Below, one piece after another: positions 1-9,637 of a stretch of 64,000 nt of DNA. Under the pieces are notes generated by a model. The model ran no database searches, was not told the origin of the DNA, and saw only the letters and a list, made by a program, of their open reading frames with translations. The stretch is from JAJPJE01 sp963724985. GTDB lineage: Bacteria > Acidobacteriota > Terriglobia > Terriglobales > Acidobacteriaceae. Position 1 is the stretch's first letter. Every line of letters starts with the position of its first letter. The position numbers were made by a program, and so were the translations under genes. Location: the NCBI GenBank assembly GCA_963724985.1, contig CAVRWV010000002.1, positions 5,702 through 69,701 on the forward strand. The letters run 5' to 3'.

Positions 1-99
1 GGAATCCAGCGCGGCGCGCAGGCTCTCAACTTCCAGGCGTAGCGCCTCGTGCTCACGATGATTGGTCTTTGAATCGCTCGGAATTGTGGATTGAGACAT
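1..99 (-). CDS. N-terminal fragment of an unidentified protein (cut by window edge)
   Basis: Only the first 33 codons are present, beginning at the ATG at 97-99 and running off the left edge. An AGAGGTGA ribosome-binding site lies just upstream of the ATG. The fragment is polar at first (MSQSTIPSDS) and then becomes an acidic/basic heptad-like stretch (EALRLEVESLRAAL) that could start a coiled coil. No domain can be named. A near-consensus CRP-type palindrome lies about 105 bases upstream. Confidence 0.55.
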   Translation of the reverse strand, partial: MSQSTIPSDSKTNHREHEALRLEVESLRAALDS

Positions 100-202
100 A
101 GTCACCTCTGTGCAGGGGCCGAGACTGCTCCAGGGATGGCAGCTGGGATTGCGGCGATCCTTGATCCTTCACATCATCATGTGACAAAGAGTCTCCCGCG
201 AC

Positions 203-218
203 AGTGATTACAGTCACA
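203..218. promoter_or_regulatory. CRP/FNR-type palindrome (AGTGA-N6-TCACA)
   Basis: The sequence AGTGATTACAGTCACA differs from the CRP consensus TGTGA-N6-TCACA at one base. It lies between the partial minus-strand gene starting at 99 and the 3' end of the CPBP protease gene, so it most likely serves the partial gene. Binding is inferred from symmetry and from better matches at 10612 and 35697. Confidence 0.4.
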
Positions 219-265
219 GGCGCAGGTGAGGCTGTTCTGATGCGGGACAAAGTGCCCAAAACAGA

Positions 266-1273
266 TCAGCGGAACCAGAGTGACCACACGACATCTACGA
301 GCGTGTGAGTGGTGGCGGAAGAAAGCAAGCGGCGGCGATCACGCCAGGCCAGTCCGTAAAAGATTCCGGCGACGGTAGCCATCACAACGTAGCGCCAGTT
401 GAAAGGAAGCGGCTTGTTGAAATGCGATAGTCCGAAAACGATGGAAGCGATTATCAACGCGCGGCGTGCGCCGTAGCGGACTTCCAGCATGTTTTGCAGG
501 AGTCCGCGAAAGAAAAGTTCCTCGGGCATCGCCACAAAGAAAAAGGTGACCAGCAGCGCGGATGAGACTGTACCGATGGAAGGGACGCGGCGATAGAAAG
601 AGATGAAGTGCAGCAGGAATCCCAATGGCAAAGCGATGCATGCGTACAGAGCCCAATTGCGCAGGCCAATGGCGAAATCACGAAGACGAGGCGAGAAGTT
701 GTAACCGACGCCATTCAGTCGCCGCACAACCAGATACGCGTAGAGCGCAGCATCGAGCAGCAGGAATTTAGAGAAAGCGCTCAATCCGGAGTGGGGGAAC
801 GCTCCGGGCAGGAGGCGAAACTCCACGGGGAATCCCACGAGGCAGAGCGCGATCACGTCCTGCCACGCGATGGCCGCGGTCTTTGGGCCGACGAATTCGA
901 ACAGGCACGCGAGTCCGACGGTAATTCCAGGCAGGAGTAACCCGTAAGACCAGCGAAACTCACCACGCGGCAGGCTGAAAATCAGATATGGAATTACCAG
1001 GACTCCGGGGAGAAGGACCCGTATCGCGCGATTGCGAATCGACGCGAGCACCCGCGCGAGTCCGAAGCCGAAGAACCAGTACGGTGCGAGAAGCAAAGCG
1101 AAAGCCGCGAACGTAGAGGGCAAGTGCCCGCCAATTCTCTGTTCAATCGAAAAATGACGGCCGGCGAACCAGAAGCAAAAGAGAACCGCGCAGAACGCGA
1201 GCAGAGCTGCGATCAATCGATCGCGCGATGAACCGGACTCGACAGATATGGTATTGGCCGAATGGGTTTGCAA
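266..1273 (-). CDS. CPBP family intramembrane glutamic endopeptidase
   Basis: This is a polytopic membrane protein with many hydrophobic segments and a C-terminal CPBP (CAAX protease/bacteriocin-processing, Abi) signature. The signature comprises the EELFFRG motif (two adjacent Glu, then Arg), a downstream FGLSHF motif and a final HTLVD motif; these Glu and His residues form the active site in the family. The open frame extends to a GTG at 1318, but that codon lies inside the terminator hairpin of the upstream gene. An internal TTG at 1273 is therefore the likelier start, although its ribosome-binding site is weak. The substrate is unknown. Homologues process prenylated proteins or peptides, or act in stress and immunity functions. 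Confidence 0.75.
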   Translation of the reverse strand: MQTHSANTISVESGSSRDRLIAALLAFCAVLFCFWFAGRHFSIEQRIGGHLPSTFAAFALLLAPYWFFGFGLARVLASIRNRAIRVLLPGVLVIPYLIFSLPRGEFRWSYGLLLPGITVGLACLFEFVGPKTAAIAWQDVIALCLVGFPVEFRLLPGAFPHSGLSAFSKFLLLDAALYAYLVVRRLNGVGYNFSPRLRDFAIGLRNWALYACIALPLGFLLHFISFYRRVPSIGTVSSALLVTFFFVAMPEELFFRGLLQNMLEVRYGARRALIIASIVFGLSHFNKPLPFNWRYVVMATVAGIFYGLAWRDRRRLLSSATTHTLVDVVWSLWFR

Positions 1274-1305
1274 GCGGTCTTCGCCTGATGTCCCCTCAAT
1301 AATAA

Positions 1306-1328
1306 AGCCCGGCCACACGGACCGGGCT
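1306..1328 (-). terminator. Rho-independent terminator of the phosphoesterase gene
   Basis: AGCCCGG (1306-1312) pairs with CCGGGCT (1322-1328) around a 9-base loop. Read on the minus strand, the stem is followed by TTTATTATT. It sits 20 bases beyond the stop codon at 1350. Confidence 0.75.
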
Positions 1329-1349
1329 CATCGGGTCGTGGCTAATCGA

Positions 1350-3474
1350 TCACGGCAGCGAGTAGTAGCACGGCAAACCAGTTTGTTCTGGCGGATTTGT
1401 CGAGGCCAGGTTCGGCGATGTCCAGTCGAAGAACTCGGTCAAATCCGGTTGTGCCGCATCGCGCGCGGTGAGCGAAGGAAGAACGCCGGTCGTCGGATCC
1501 GGCGTCAGGAAGCGCGTTTCGATCAACTTCAGGATCGCCGTGAAGTCAGCATTGGTGTGCGAAACATAACCTGGCTTGGTAAATGGCGAGATCACCAGGT
1601 TCGGAACGCGGAAGCCGGTAGTATCAAAGAGCCCGCGCGGATCACCGGGACCGAGGATCGGCTTTCTTTCGTCTGGAGGTGGCATGGAGGCTGGCGGCAC
1701 ATGATCATACATACCGCCACCTTCGTCGAAGACCATGATGAAGATAGAGTCCTGCCATGAAGGACTGTTCATCAGGGCGACCACCTGGTCGCGCACGAAT
1801 CGTGCGCCTACGTCGATTTGATCCAGAGGATGTTCATCGTGCCCGCTGTCTGGTTCAATCATCGCCACCTGGGGTAAAGTGCCCGCCTGCGCATCGGTTG
1901 CAAAGTCACTGAGCGGAACAAAGTTCGCCAGATGTTTGCCGCTGAAAGTGTAGAAGTAACTCATGTACGTGCCATTCAGCGAATTTTTCCGATAAGTCTT
2001 GTCGGAGATATAAACCTTCCACGTGATGTTATTTTTGTCCAGCAGTTCAAAAATGTTCTCACGGTTATCCAGATACATGGGTGGGTGCGGATCATTGCTT
2101 GCCGCGCCGGGGAAAGCGTACCCGTTGGATGTTGCTGCCAGCAGATACATACGGTTTGGCTGCGTGCGGGTAAGCGCACCGCTGAACATGCGATCGGATA
2201 ATCCAAAGGTAGTGGCGGCCCAATAATAAAAAGGAAGATCCTCGGCAGTGTAGAAACCCATAGCCCGTGCGCCGGCGACATCGCTTTCTTCGGTGTGTGC
2301 TGCAAAGCCTCCGGCCATGGCTGCAAAACCGTTCATCGGCGGAAGCTTGCCCCAGTTGTTTTCATTCGGCGCGTGGAGGTTCACATCATTGTGGGCTTCC
2401 TGCCAAGAAGAGCTCAGGTCTTCGATGCAGCCGCTCTTCATGTGATACGGAGAGAGATGCCCGGGACCAGTCCCTTGCCAGGTCTCGACCGAAATCGAAC
2501 ACCTGGAACCCAATTTTCGCATTCGATTTACAGTCTGCGGGAAACCCGTCAACATCGGCGGGCAGACCCTGGGCGACGCGATACTCATTAAGAAATCCGA
2601 AATAGTGGTCGAAGCTGCGGTTCTCCTGCATTTCGAAGATGATGTGATTCACCGACGTCTGCAGAGAACCGGTTACAACCTGCACCGTAAGAGTCTGAGT
2701 TACCGGGGCGGCCAATGATGTGCCGGAAGCCACGAGTGTATAGGTCGTCGTCGAGCCGGGAGTGATGGTCTGGCTGCCGCTGGCTGCGACTGCCGCGCCG
2801 TCGAGAGTGACCGTGGTTGCGTTCTGCGAAGACCATGTGAGCGTGCCAGTGCCGCCGACGACGATGGTTGCAGGATTCGCTGCCAGCGTTGCAGTAGGTG
2901 GAAGTGCAATGCTGACACTCGCTGTTGATTGTGAAGGCGTGGTGCCGCTGACACCGGTGGCCACCAGCGTATAAGTGGTGTCTTGCGACGGTGTCACGGT
3001 TTGTGTCCCACTGGCCGGGACCGCAGTTCCATCCAAAGTTACTGCCGTGGCGTTTTGCGTTGTCCACGTCAGCGTCGCCGATTGGCCCGCAAGCACAGTG
3101 GGGGCACTGGTGCTCAGGTTCGCGACCGGGGCAGGAGGTCCAGTAACAGTGATCGTGCTCGCTGATTGTGCTGGTGATGTACCCGTTGGTCCAGTCGCGA
3201 CTAGCGTATAGGTCGTGGTCGTCAGAGGATTCACCTGCATCGATCCGGTGGCGGTTACCGGATTTCCGTTCAAGGTAACGGTAGTGGCGTTTTGCGTTTG
3301 CCACGTGAGCGTGGCGGTTTGTCCAGATTGAACGGTTGTCACGTTTGATGACAGCGAGGCGGCAGGGGAAGGAATGGCTGGAGCGGGTGCTACTCTCAGC
3401 CCCGCACAGCCTGTGAGCGCCGCAGTTAAAATTGTGACGGCGACTAGAGTGAAAGAACCAAACCGGGTGAGCAT
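1350..3474 (-). pseudogene. Secreted phospholipase C-type phosphoesterase with Ig-like repeats, frame-disrupted
   Basis: The start ATG at 3474 follows a GGAGG site and begins a lipoprotein-like signal peptide with an LTGC lipobox. Three tandem repeats of about 80 residues follow, each with the pattern Q.ATLTW..QNAT.VTL.G, resembling Ig-like or PKD-like folds. The phosphoesterase domain begins with NHIIFEMQENRSFDHYF, the metal-binding N-terminal motif of the phospholipase C/AcpA family. Near 2465 the frame is lost: the rest of the domain continues in the +1 frame, from GPGHLSPYHM onward through FDEGGGMYDHV to the stop at 1350. As written this is two overlapping open frames. A single-base error in the sequence and genuine decay are both possible. 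If intact it would be a secreted or outer-membrane phosphodiesterase. Confidence 0.8.
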
Positions 3475-3803
3475 GGCCAGATCAACCTCCGAGAGGTCTA
3501 AGTGGCGGATTGGATGAAGCTGGAGAAAGTGTCTGTTGGCCCGCAACATGCGTGCTAAGTAGATTTTTCCCGCTGCTCTGAACAGAGCAGCAATTCGTGA
3601 AGACATGTAACAAACTGCAGCTGATATTTCTTTCAGCTACTCTCCGCTAGTCATGATTCGTATTAAGGTTCGACGCGAGCTCGATTCAAGATGAAGTGAT
3701 TAGCTGGATGAGTTCACACTTTGCACACGGGCAGGGCCTGAGAAACCTCGCCTCGCGAGGAAGTCGGAGTCGAGGTCGGCTGCGCCACGCAAATAGTGGA
3801 TGG
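3475..3803. other. Intergenic region, no gene seen
   Basis: About 330 bases lie between the phosphoesterase start and the transglutaminase stop. Open frames here are antisense or out-of-frame extensions of the neighbours. It must hold the promoter of the phosphoesterase gene, but I cannot pick convincing -35/-10 boxes. Confidence 0.4.
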
Positions 3804-4769
3804 CTACTGCTGGGCGGGTTGCTGCGGACGATCGCTGGGAGGAGCGGGCTCGACGGTGCCCGTAGCGGAGTTGCTCAGCTGGGAATGCCCGGAATCGTCG
3901 ACGACGGGGCAGACCTGAACGTCTACGGAAAGCCGCTGTCCGGCCTGTCCTTTGTATACGCCGCGAACCGGAGCAACGTCGCCATAGTCGCGTCCATAAG
4001 CGACGCGTACGTGACGTATTCCGACCGGCGCACCCAAAGTTGGGTCGACACCGAACCAATCCTCCCCGGGAATCAAGTATTCAGCCCAGGCATGCGAGGC
4101 CTGACCGCCGATTACCTGCTCCAATTTGGACTGCGGCTCGGCTGCGTCGCTGGGCACCATGTATCCGGAAACATAACGCGCGGGAATGCCGCGGGCGCGC
4201 AGAACTCCAAGAGCGACATGAGCGAAATCCTGGCACACCCCCGCCGAGAGCGACAAGGCATCGCGAATCGAGGAGTGCACGTGGGTAGCGCCCTTCACAT
4301 AACTGAATCGCTGATGGATGAGATCTGAAACCGCCTTGGCAAAGCTGTGGATCGAGCCGTCGGACTGGCTCTCCGCTTCCCTGCCCAAAACGAGCAGTTC
4401 AGGAAGCGTGGGGACATAGGCCGTCGGCGTGAGGAAGTCGTAGTAGTCGTCGGCAATGTTGGGAAAATTGGCCTGCAACTCGGCGACTGAAGTATGCGAC
4501 GGTTCTGCCGTACTCTCGTGCGCCAGGACCACGGACTCGGCTTCGATCTTCAAGTGCCGGTGCTCGGAAAGCACATTAAACTGATGGACCCAGTTGCCGT
4601 AAGCGTCGTGATAGGCAGTCACACGGGTCGCGGGAGAGGTCGCGAGCCGAAAGGAGAGACAGCTCTGGCGATCGTCGTGAAGCGGACGCAGTCGGACTTC
4701 GTTGTAGCTCTCCGAGACAGGCCCGTCGTACTGAAATTCAGTGACATGAACGAAGTGATATCGATTCAA
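3804..4769 (-). CDS. Transglutaminase-like cysteine peptidase/amidase
   Basis: The 321-residue protein has a bacterial transglutaminase-like N-terminal beta-domain (residues 1-90; YHFVHVTEFQYDGPV) followed by a transglutaminase core. The catalytic triad is visible as Cys179 in SAGVCQDFAH, His226 in ASHAWAEY and Asp242 in GVDPTLG. No signal peptide is seen, so it is probably cytoplasmic. It is the last gene of a three-gene operon and its ATG overlaps the end of the alpha-E gene by 4 bases. In such operons it is thought to cleave or rearrange amide bonds made by the ATP-grasp partner; the substrate is unknown. The Pro/Gln-rich tail after residue 300 is probably unstructured. Confidence 0.88.
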   Translation of the reverse strand: MNRYHFVHVTEFQYDGPVSESYNEVRLRPLHDDRQSCLSFRLATSPATRVTAYHDAYGNWVHQFNVLSEHRHLKIEAESVVLAHESTAEPSHTSVAELQANFPNIADDYYDFLTPTAYVPTLPELLVLGREAESQSDGSIHSFAKAVSDLIHQRFSYVKGATHVHSSIRDALSLSAGVCQDFAHVALGVLRARGIPARYVSGYMVPSDAAEPQSKLEQVIGGQASHAWAEYLIPGEDWFGVDPTLGAPVGIRHVRVAYGRDYGDVAPVRGVYKGQAGQRLSVDVQVCPVVDDSGHSQLSNSATGTVEPAPPSDRPQQPAQQ

Positions 4770-5722
4770 GCGACGGCTCCGTAATAGAAGTACTTGCGTT
4801 CGATATCGGTTCCAATCAAGCGGAACATGCGCAGCAGTTCGTGCAAATAGGAATGCAGGCCGCGCTTGAAGATCTCGTCAATGCGATCATAACGCAATCC
4901 CTCGAGCAACTTGCCGGTCATACGCTCGGCCTCGGTCGCATAAGACCCCGAACCGGTGCCGCTGATCGCGCGCAGGCCACCTTGCACTTCGGTGGCGCTG
5001 AAACGAATCGAGCGAGGATGTTGAGGGTGCAGGATCAGCATTTCGGCGACACGCTCGGGCTCGATCGGCGAATGATGCTGGCGGTGATACGCCTCGTACG
5101 CACCCACGGATTTGAGGACCGCCATCCACTGATGGTTGTCGGCGACATTGGCCATGGAAGTTGTGTCGAGCAGGTTCTGATACTGGACGTCGACGAGTCG
5201 CGCGGTCATCTCGGCCCGTTCTAGCGACCAGCCCACGCGCAGGAACTGCCACCCTTCATCGTGAGGTAGTGTGGCGTCGGTGACCCCGTGGAAGCGGTGG
5301 CTGCCAAATTTGATGGCATCGCAAAAGCGGTGCGGCCCGGCAGCGATCTCCTCTTCCGGAATGAAGCGATTCAACATGAAGTAGAGGCCGTTGATGTCTT
5401 CCCACATCTCGCGGGAGATGCGGTCGCGAATGGTGCGGGCGTTCTCGCGAGCCTTGGCGATACATTGCACGATGGAGTTGGGATTGTCCTGGCGAAAGGC
5501 GAGAAACTCGAAGACCGTCTGCGCGTTCGCTTCTTCGTAGGTGTCGCGGAAGCGCTTCTCTTCGCCAGCCATGATCACCAGGGGCTCCCAGCGCAGGCGA
5601 TAAGTTTGCTGCGATTGCTCGAGCAGCATGTGATAGTTCACGTCGAGAATGCGCGCGGTGTCTTCGGCGCGCTCCATGTAACGAGCGAGCCAGAACAGCG
5701 AATCTGCAATGCGCGATAGCAT
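4766..5722 (-). CDS. Alpha-E domain protein (DUF403)
   Basis: The 318-residue, largely helical protein begins MLSRIADSLFWLARYMERAEDTARILD, the hallmark start of the alpha-E (DUF403) family. Family members are all-helical partners of circularly permuted ATP-grasp ligases and transglutaminase-like peptidases, and this gene sits exactly between the two. It starts 3 bases after the ATP-grasp stop and overlaps the transglutaminase start by 4 bases, indicating translational coupling. The biochemical role is not established; a scaffold or carrier function for peptide-like substrates is a common proposal. Confidence 0.9.
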   Translation of the reverse strand: MLSRIADSLFWLARYMERAEDTARILDVNYHMLLEQSQQTYRLRWEPLVIMAGEEKRFRDTYEEANAQTVFEFLAFRQDNPNSIVQCIAKARENARTIRDRISREMWEDINGLYFMLNRFIPEEEIAAGPHRFCDAIKFGSHRFHGVTDATLPHDEGWQFLRVGWSLERAEMTARLVDVQYQNLLDTTSMANVADNHQWMAVLKSVGAYEAYHRQHHSPIEPERVAEMLILHPQHPRSIRFSATEVQGGLRAISGTGSGSYATEAERMTGKLLEGLRYDRIDEIFKRGLHSYLHELLRMFRLIGTDIERKYFYYGAVA

Positions 5723-5725
5723 CTC

Positions 5726-7210
5726 TCAGTTCTCTCCGCGAAGAACCCAGGTATCTTTGCTGCCGCCACCCTGCGAGGAATTCACTACCAGCGAACCTGG
5801 TTTCAGTGCGACGCGAGTGAGGCCGCCAGGGACGATCGTTACTTTCTCTCCGTCGTACAAGCAGTAAGGACGAAGATCGACATGGCGCGCGCCCATCCGC
5901 TGCGTGGCTGGATCGTACGAAGGAACGCGTGAGAGTCCGATCACCGGCTGAGCGATGTAATTTCTCGGATCAGCCTTGATGCGGTCGCGAAAAGTCTGGA
6001 TGGTCGCTCGATCGGAAGCTGGTCCGATCAACATGCCGTAGCCACCGGATTCACCGACGGCCTTCACGACCAACTCCGGTAAATGATCGAGGACATAGCT
6101 GAGATCATCGGGCCGCGAACAAAGATGGGTGTCCACGCTCTTCAGGATCGGATCTTCGCCGAGATAGTACTTGATGAACTTGGGAACGTAGGCATAGACG
6201 GCTTTATCGTCGGCGACTCCGTTTCCGACAGCATTCGCCAAGGCCACGTTGCCGGCACGATAGGCCCCCATCAATCCGGGTACGCCAAGCATCGAGTCTT
6301 CGCGAAATACCAAGGGGTCGAGAAATTCGTCGTCCACGCGGCGATAGATCACGTCCACGCGCTTGAGCCCACGGATCGTCTTCATATAGACGATGCAGCC
6401 ATCGACGACGAGATCGCGGCCTTCCACCAACTCGACGCCCATTTGTTGGGCGAGGAAGCTGTGCTCGAAATAAGCGCTGTTATAAATGCCGGGCGTGAGC
6501 AGAACCGTCTGTGTATCGGTGGTGCCGCGAGGAGAGAGGCTGCGCAAAATCCGGGAGAGTTCCGCCGGATAGTGATTAATCGGCAGAACCTCGTACGCCT
6601 GAAACGCGTCGGGAAAAGTGCGGGTCATCACGATGCGGTTCTCGAGCACATACGAGATCCCGCTCGGCGTGCGCACGTTATCTTCAAGAATGAGAAACTC
6701 GCCCGTCTTCGAGTCGCGAATCAGATCGATTCCGCAGATATGCGTGTAGATGCCGTGCGGAACGTCGACGCCAATCATCTCGCGATGAAATTGGCGGCAG
6801 GAATAGATGAGGGAGCGCGGAATCTCGCGATCATGCAAGATGCGCTGTGGGCCGTAGATATCCTGTAAAAAGAGGTTGAGCGCAATCACACGTTGGGAAA
6901 GCCCGCGCTCGATGCGGCGCCACTCCGAGTTGGGGAGAATGCGCGGAATCAGGTCGAACGGAAAAAGGCGCTCCGTGCCACGTCCATCGCTGTACACCGT
7001 GAAGGTGATGCCCTGGAGCAGGAAGGACAAGTCCGCAAGATGGCGGCGCTCTTCGAATTGCGTGGGTGCGACGGCCGCCAGCTTCTGGAAGATTTTCTGG
7101 TAATGAGCGCGCGGGTACCCACGCCGGGAGAACATCTCATCGTAGAAACTTCCCGGATCGTATCCATCAAACAAAAGAGGACTCAGGGCCTCCGACGGCA
7201 CGCTTGCCAT
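5726..7210 (-). CDS. Circularly permuted type 2 ATP-grasp protein (DUF404/DUF407)
   Basis: The protein is about 494 residues from the ATG at 7210. The frame stays open upstream to 7378, but that extension runs into the divergent cytochrome gene and has no family-like sequence. The start FDGYDPGSFYDEMFSRRGYPR is typical of the family. Conserved ATP-grasp-like blocks are visible, for example ILEDNVRTPSG and VVKAVGESGGYGMLIGP. The family is predicted to form amide or peptide bonds using ATP. It is first in the operon with the alpha-E and transglutaminase genes. Product and substrate are unknown; a small peptide tag or storage peptide is conceivable. Confidence 0.9.
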   Translation of the reverse strand: MASVPSEALSPLLFDGYDPGSFYDEMFSRRGYPRAHYQKIFQKLAAVAPTQFEERRHLADLSFLLQGITFTVYSDGRGTERLFPFDLIPRILPNSEWRRIERGLSQRVIALNLFLQDIYGPQRILHDREIPRSLIYSCRQFHREMIGVDVPHGIYTHICGIDLIRDSKTGEFLILEDNVRTPSGISYVLENRIVMTRTFPDAFQAYEVLPINHYPAELSRILRSLSPRGTTDTQTVLLTPGIYNSAYFEHSFLAQQMGVELVEGRDLVVDGCIVYMKTIRGLKRVDVIYRRVDDEFLDPLVFREDSMLGVPGLMGAYRAGNVALANAVGNGVADDKAVYAYVPKFIKYYLGEDPILKSVDTHLCSRPDDLSYVLDHLPELVVKAVGESGGYGMLIGPASDRATIQTFRDRIKADPRNYIAQPVIGLSRVPSYDPATQRMGARHVDLRPYCLYDGEKVTIVPGGLTRVALKPGSLVVNSSQGGGSKDTWVLRGEN

Positions 7211-7322
7211 CGGGAGACTATAGCAGTGGGATGTATGGCCAGGCTCAGTGTAAGAATTAATGACTTGGATAAGGAATTTGTATAGGGTAGCGATGAGACC
7301 AGTGTGGCCTGAATCCAGAATC

Positions 7323-8021
7323 ATGGTGCGCGAAACAAAGCCGTGTGCTGTTGCAGGATGCGCCATTGATGGCCTCAATAGTCACCTGACTTCCGGCCCG
7401 CTTGCTTCGCTCTTCAGCTTCGCAACCATCATCATCATCGTTCTTCTAGCGCTGCTGTCCACCGCTTCTGCCCAGGATCTAGCCTGCACGAGCTGCCACG
7501 GTCCCGACGCAAAACGAATTGCGACGCCCGATTGCGGGAGCTGCCACGTGGGTACGGCTTTGCATGCGAAGGGTGAGATTCGGTACTCAAACATCCTGGA
7601 TGAAAGCGGCAACGTACGTCAAGCAGCCGACCAGACCTTCGCTCTCAACAAAGGCGAGACGTACGAGACCTCCAAGGGACATGGCGGTTTGAAGTGTGCG
7701 GCGTGCCATGGCGATCCTCACACCCAGCACGAACGCGTTGCCTGGGATTGCAATCAGTGCCATAAGGTGCAGACACCAAAACCAGAAGGTCCTCACGGAA
7801 TGCACCTGGCCGGAGACAACTGGATTCGATCGCATGGATTGCGCGTCGATGAAATTGGCGCTGCCACGTGCGTTGCATGTCACGGCGCAGATGGACATGG
7901 AACCGTGCTCTCGCAAGTTTTTGCCGATCGCAGCTTCAGCACGAAACTCGGCAAGAAGAAGTTTGCGAAAGGTACGGCGGTGGGATGCTATTCCTGCCAC
8001 GCGGAAAACAAATTGCCCTGA
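7323..8021 (+). CDS. Secreted hexaheme cytochrome c
   Basis: Six CXXCH heme-binding motifs are visible (CTSCH, CGSCH, CAACH, CNQCH, CVACH, CYSCH) in about 190 residues after a strongly hydrophobic signal segment (FATIIIIVLLALLSTASA). Heme density is about one per 35 residues, as in periplasmic or surface multiheme cytochromes. The ATG at 7323 is chosen because it precedes the signal sequence; upstream in-frame starts at 7260 and 7293 only lengthen the N-terminus. It is divergent from the ATP-grasp operon and is followed by an NHL propeller gene in the same direction. Extra His residues in KGHGG and PHGMHLAG may be distal heme ligands. Confidence 0.85.
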   Translation: MVRETKPCAVAGCAIDGLNSHLTSGPLASLFSFATIIIIVLLALLSTASAQDLACTSCHGPDAKRIATPDCGSCHVGTALHAKGEIRYSNILDESGNVRQAADQTFALNKGETYETSKGHGGLKCAACHGDPHTQHERVAWDCNQCHKVQTPKPEGPHGMHLAGDNWIRSHGLRVDEIGAATCVACHGADGHGTVLSQVFADRSFSTKLGKKKFAKGTAVGCYSCHAENKLP

Positions 8022-8240
8022 GCTGGGCAATTCACTCTTCCCCAGGTGGCTCACGGCGCTTTCTCCAGCCCGGAATGAAACTCGGCGTACACGAAAGTAA
8101 CCACCAGTGGCTCGATCTGGTTGAAGCCTGCCGCTGACAAGCTCAACATGGCCTTTGCAGAAGCATCGGCCAACCCTCCCCCGTTTTACCTATACCCTTC
8201 CCCAGATTTCTTTTGCGGAATGCACTGTCGACTGATTCGT

Positions 8241-9449
8241 ATGAAACTGAAGACCATCCCGATGGCGCTACTTCTGTGTGTACTCCCCGCGCTGAGTACG
8301 GGGCAAGGGTTGCCAAAGTTGACGTACCCGATGCCCACGTATGTGCGAAAATTTCAGTCGGACCGCGATGTTAATCGGCCCACGCGGCTGGATACCTTTG
8401 CTTTCAAGGTCTCAGGTTATCCGTCTACAGAAGATGCGATCGTCGATGCAGACGATGCGCTTGAAGTCGAGCCGCTGAAGTATCCGCAGAAGATATTTCT
8501 CGACACGCCTCATGTCGTGCGCTCCGCTCGGTCGGCGGCGCCCCGCCTGGCACTCAGCGCATTTCCCGACGCTATTTCGGAGCACTTGCGATCGCACACA
8601 TTGTTTATGGCGCGCCCAAGCAATGTGATTACTGATTCCGAAACGCGCGTTTTGGTAGCAGATCCAACGGCACATGCTGTTCATATCTTTGACGTGGCAG
8701 CGAACCGGTATTTTCGGATACAGGGCGGAGAGAACCGCCGCCTTCAGGCACCATGGGGCATAGCAGTCGACAGCGCTCACAACATCTACGTGACCGACGT
8801 TGAGCTCGGGATGATCCTGGTATACGACCGCAATGGGCGATTTCAACGCTACATTGGGAAACGCGACGATGGAGAGGGCGGATACTTCGACCGGCCCAGT
8901 GGCATTGCAATCGATGCGAAGAGCGGCCGTATTTTTCTGCTCGACACAACGCGGCATACGTTAATTGTTCTCGACCGCGACGGTAACGTTCTCCGCCGAC
9001 TCGGCCGGCCCGACCTGGATGTGCTCGAGTTGCGCACGCGCGATGGCGGCGAAACCGGGAAAGGCACGCTCCAGTTCCCCACCGATATTGTGATTCGCGG
9101 AGGCGAGGCCTTCGTGCTTGGAGGATCCAAGATAACGATCCTCGATCTCGACGGCCGTGTGCAAAAGGAAATCTCTGTGATGGGCAGTAGCTACGCTGGG
9201 TCAGGTGGCTTAGCCGTCGACAGCGCCGGCAATCTCTTTGTGAGTGATCCCGCTGCTGAATCGATTCATGCTTTCGATCGGAACGGTGTCCTCTTATATT
9301 CGTTCGGCCAGCCGGGTTCAAAGCACGGCGAGTTTTATCTTCCTCGTGGACTCTGGATCGACGAACATAATCAGCTCTATGTCGCAGACTCGAAAAATGG
9401 GCGTGTGCAGGTATTTCAGTTGCATTCCCAAACATCACCAACGCACTGA
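8241..9449 (+). CDS. Secreted NHL-repeat beta-propeller protein
   Basis: This is an approximately 402-residue protein with a signal peptide (MKLKTIPMALLLCVLPALSTGQG). NHL-type propeller repeats follow, each with the pattern GIAVD..HNIYVTD...G.I.VYDRNG, across residues 110-400. The start at 8241 fits the signal peptide; an ATG at 8220 with a GCGGA site is an alternative. It is one of four NHL proteins in the window that share the same layout: a basic N-terminal segment, then a propeller opening with P..I..DS..R..V.D....AIH.FD. All lie near multiheme cytochrome genes, and this one directly follows the hexaheme cytochrome. A binding or assembly role in the envelope is inferred. Confidence 0.85.
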   Translation: MKLKTIPMALLLCVLPALSTGQGLPKLTYPMPTYVRKFQSDRDVNRPTRLDTFAFKVSGYPSTEDAIVDADDALEVEPLKYPQKIFLDTPHVVRSARSAAPRLALSAFPDAISEHLRSHTLFMARPSNVITDSETRVLVADPTAHAVHIFDVAANRYFRIQGGENRRLQAPWGIAVDSAHNIYVTDVELGMILVYDRNGRFQRYIGKRDDGEGGYFDRPSGIAIDAKSGRIFLLDTTRHTLIVLDRDGNVLRRLGRPDLDVLELRTRDGGETGKGTLQFPTDIVIRGGEAFVLGGSKITILDLDGRVQKEISVMGSSYAGSGGLAVDSAGNLFVSDPAAESIHAFDRNGVLLYSFGQPGSKHGEFYLPRGLWIDEHNQLYVADSKNGRVQVFQLHSQTSPTH

Positions 9450-9637
9450 CGAACTTTTTATGGCCGCCTGATTCTTTCAACCGCAAATAAATATTTCGCG
9501 CGGCCCGGTTACTGAAGTTTTCCTCCTCACCTGAAGGGCAAGCACCGACAGCCGATGTTAGGCACATGTCGACGCTCTGTGTCTGCTCTCAATCGCGCCC
9601 GAACAACAGCCTCTTATTCAGCCGCATCCACGTCGGC

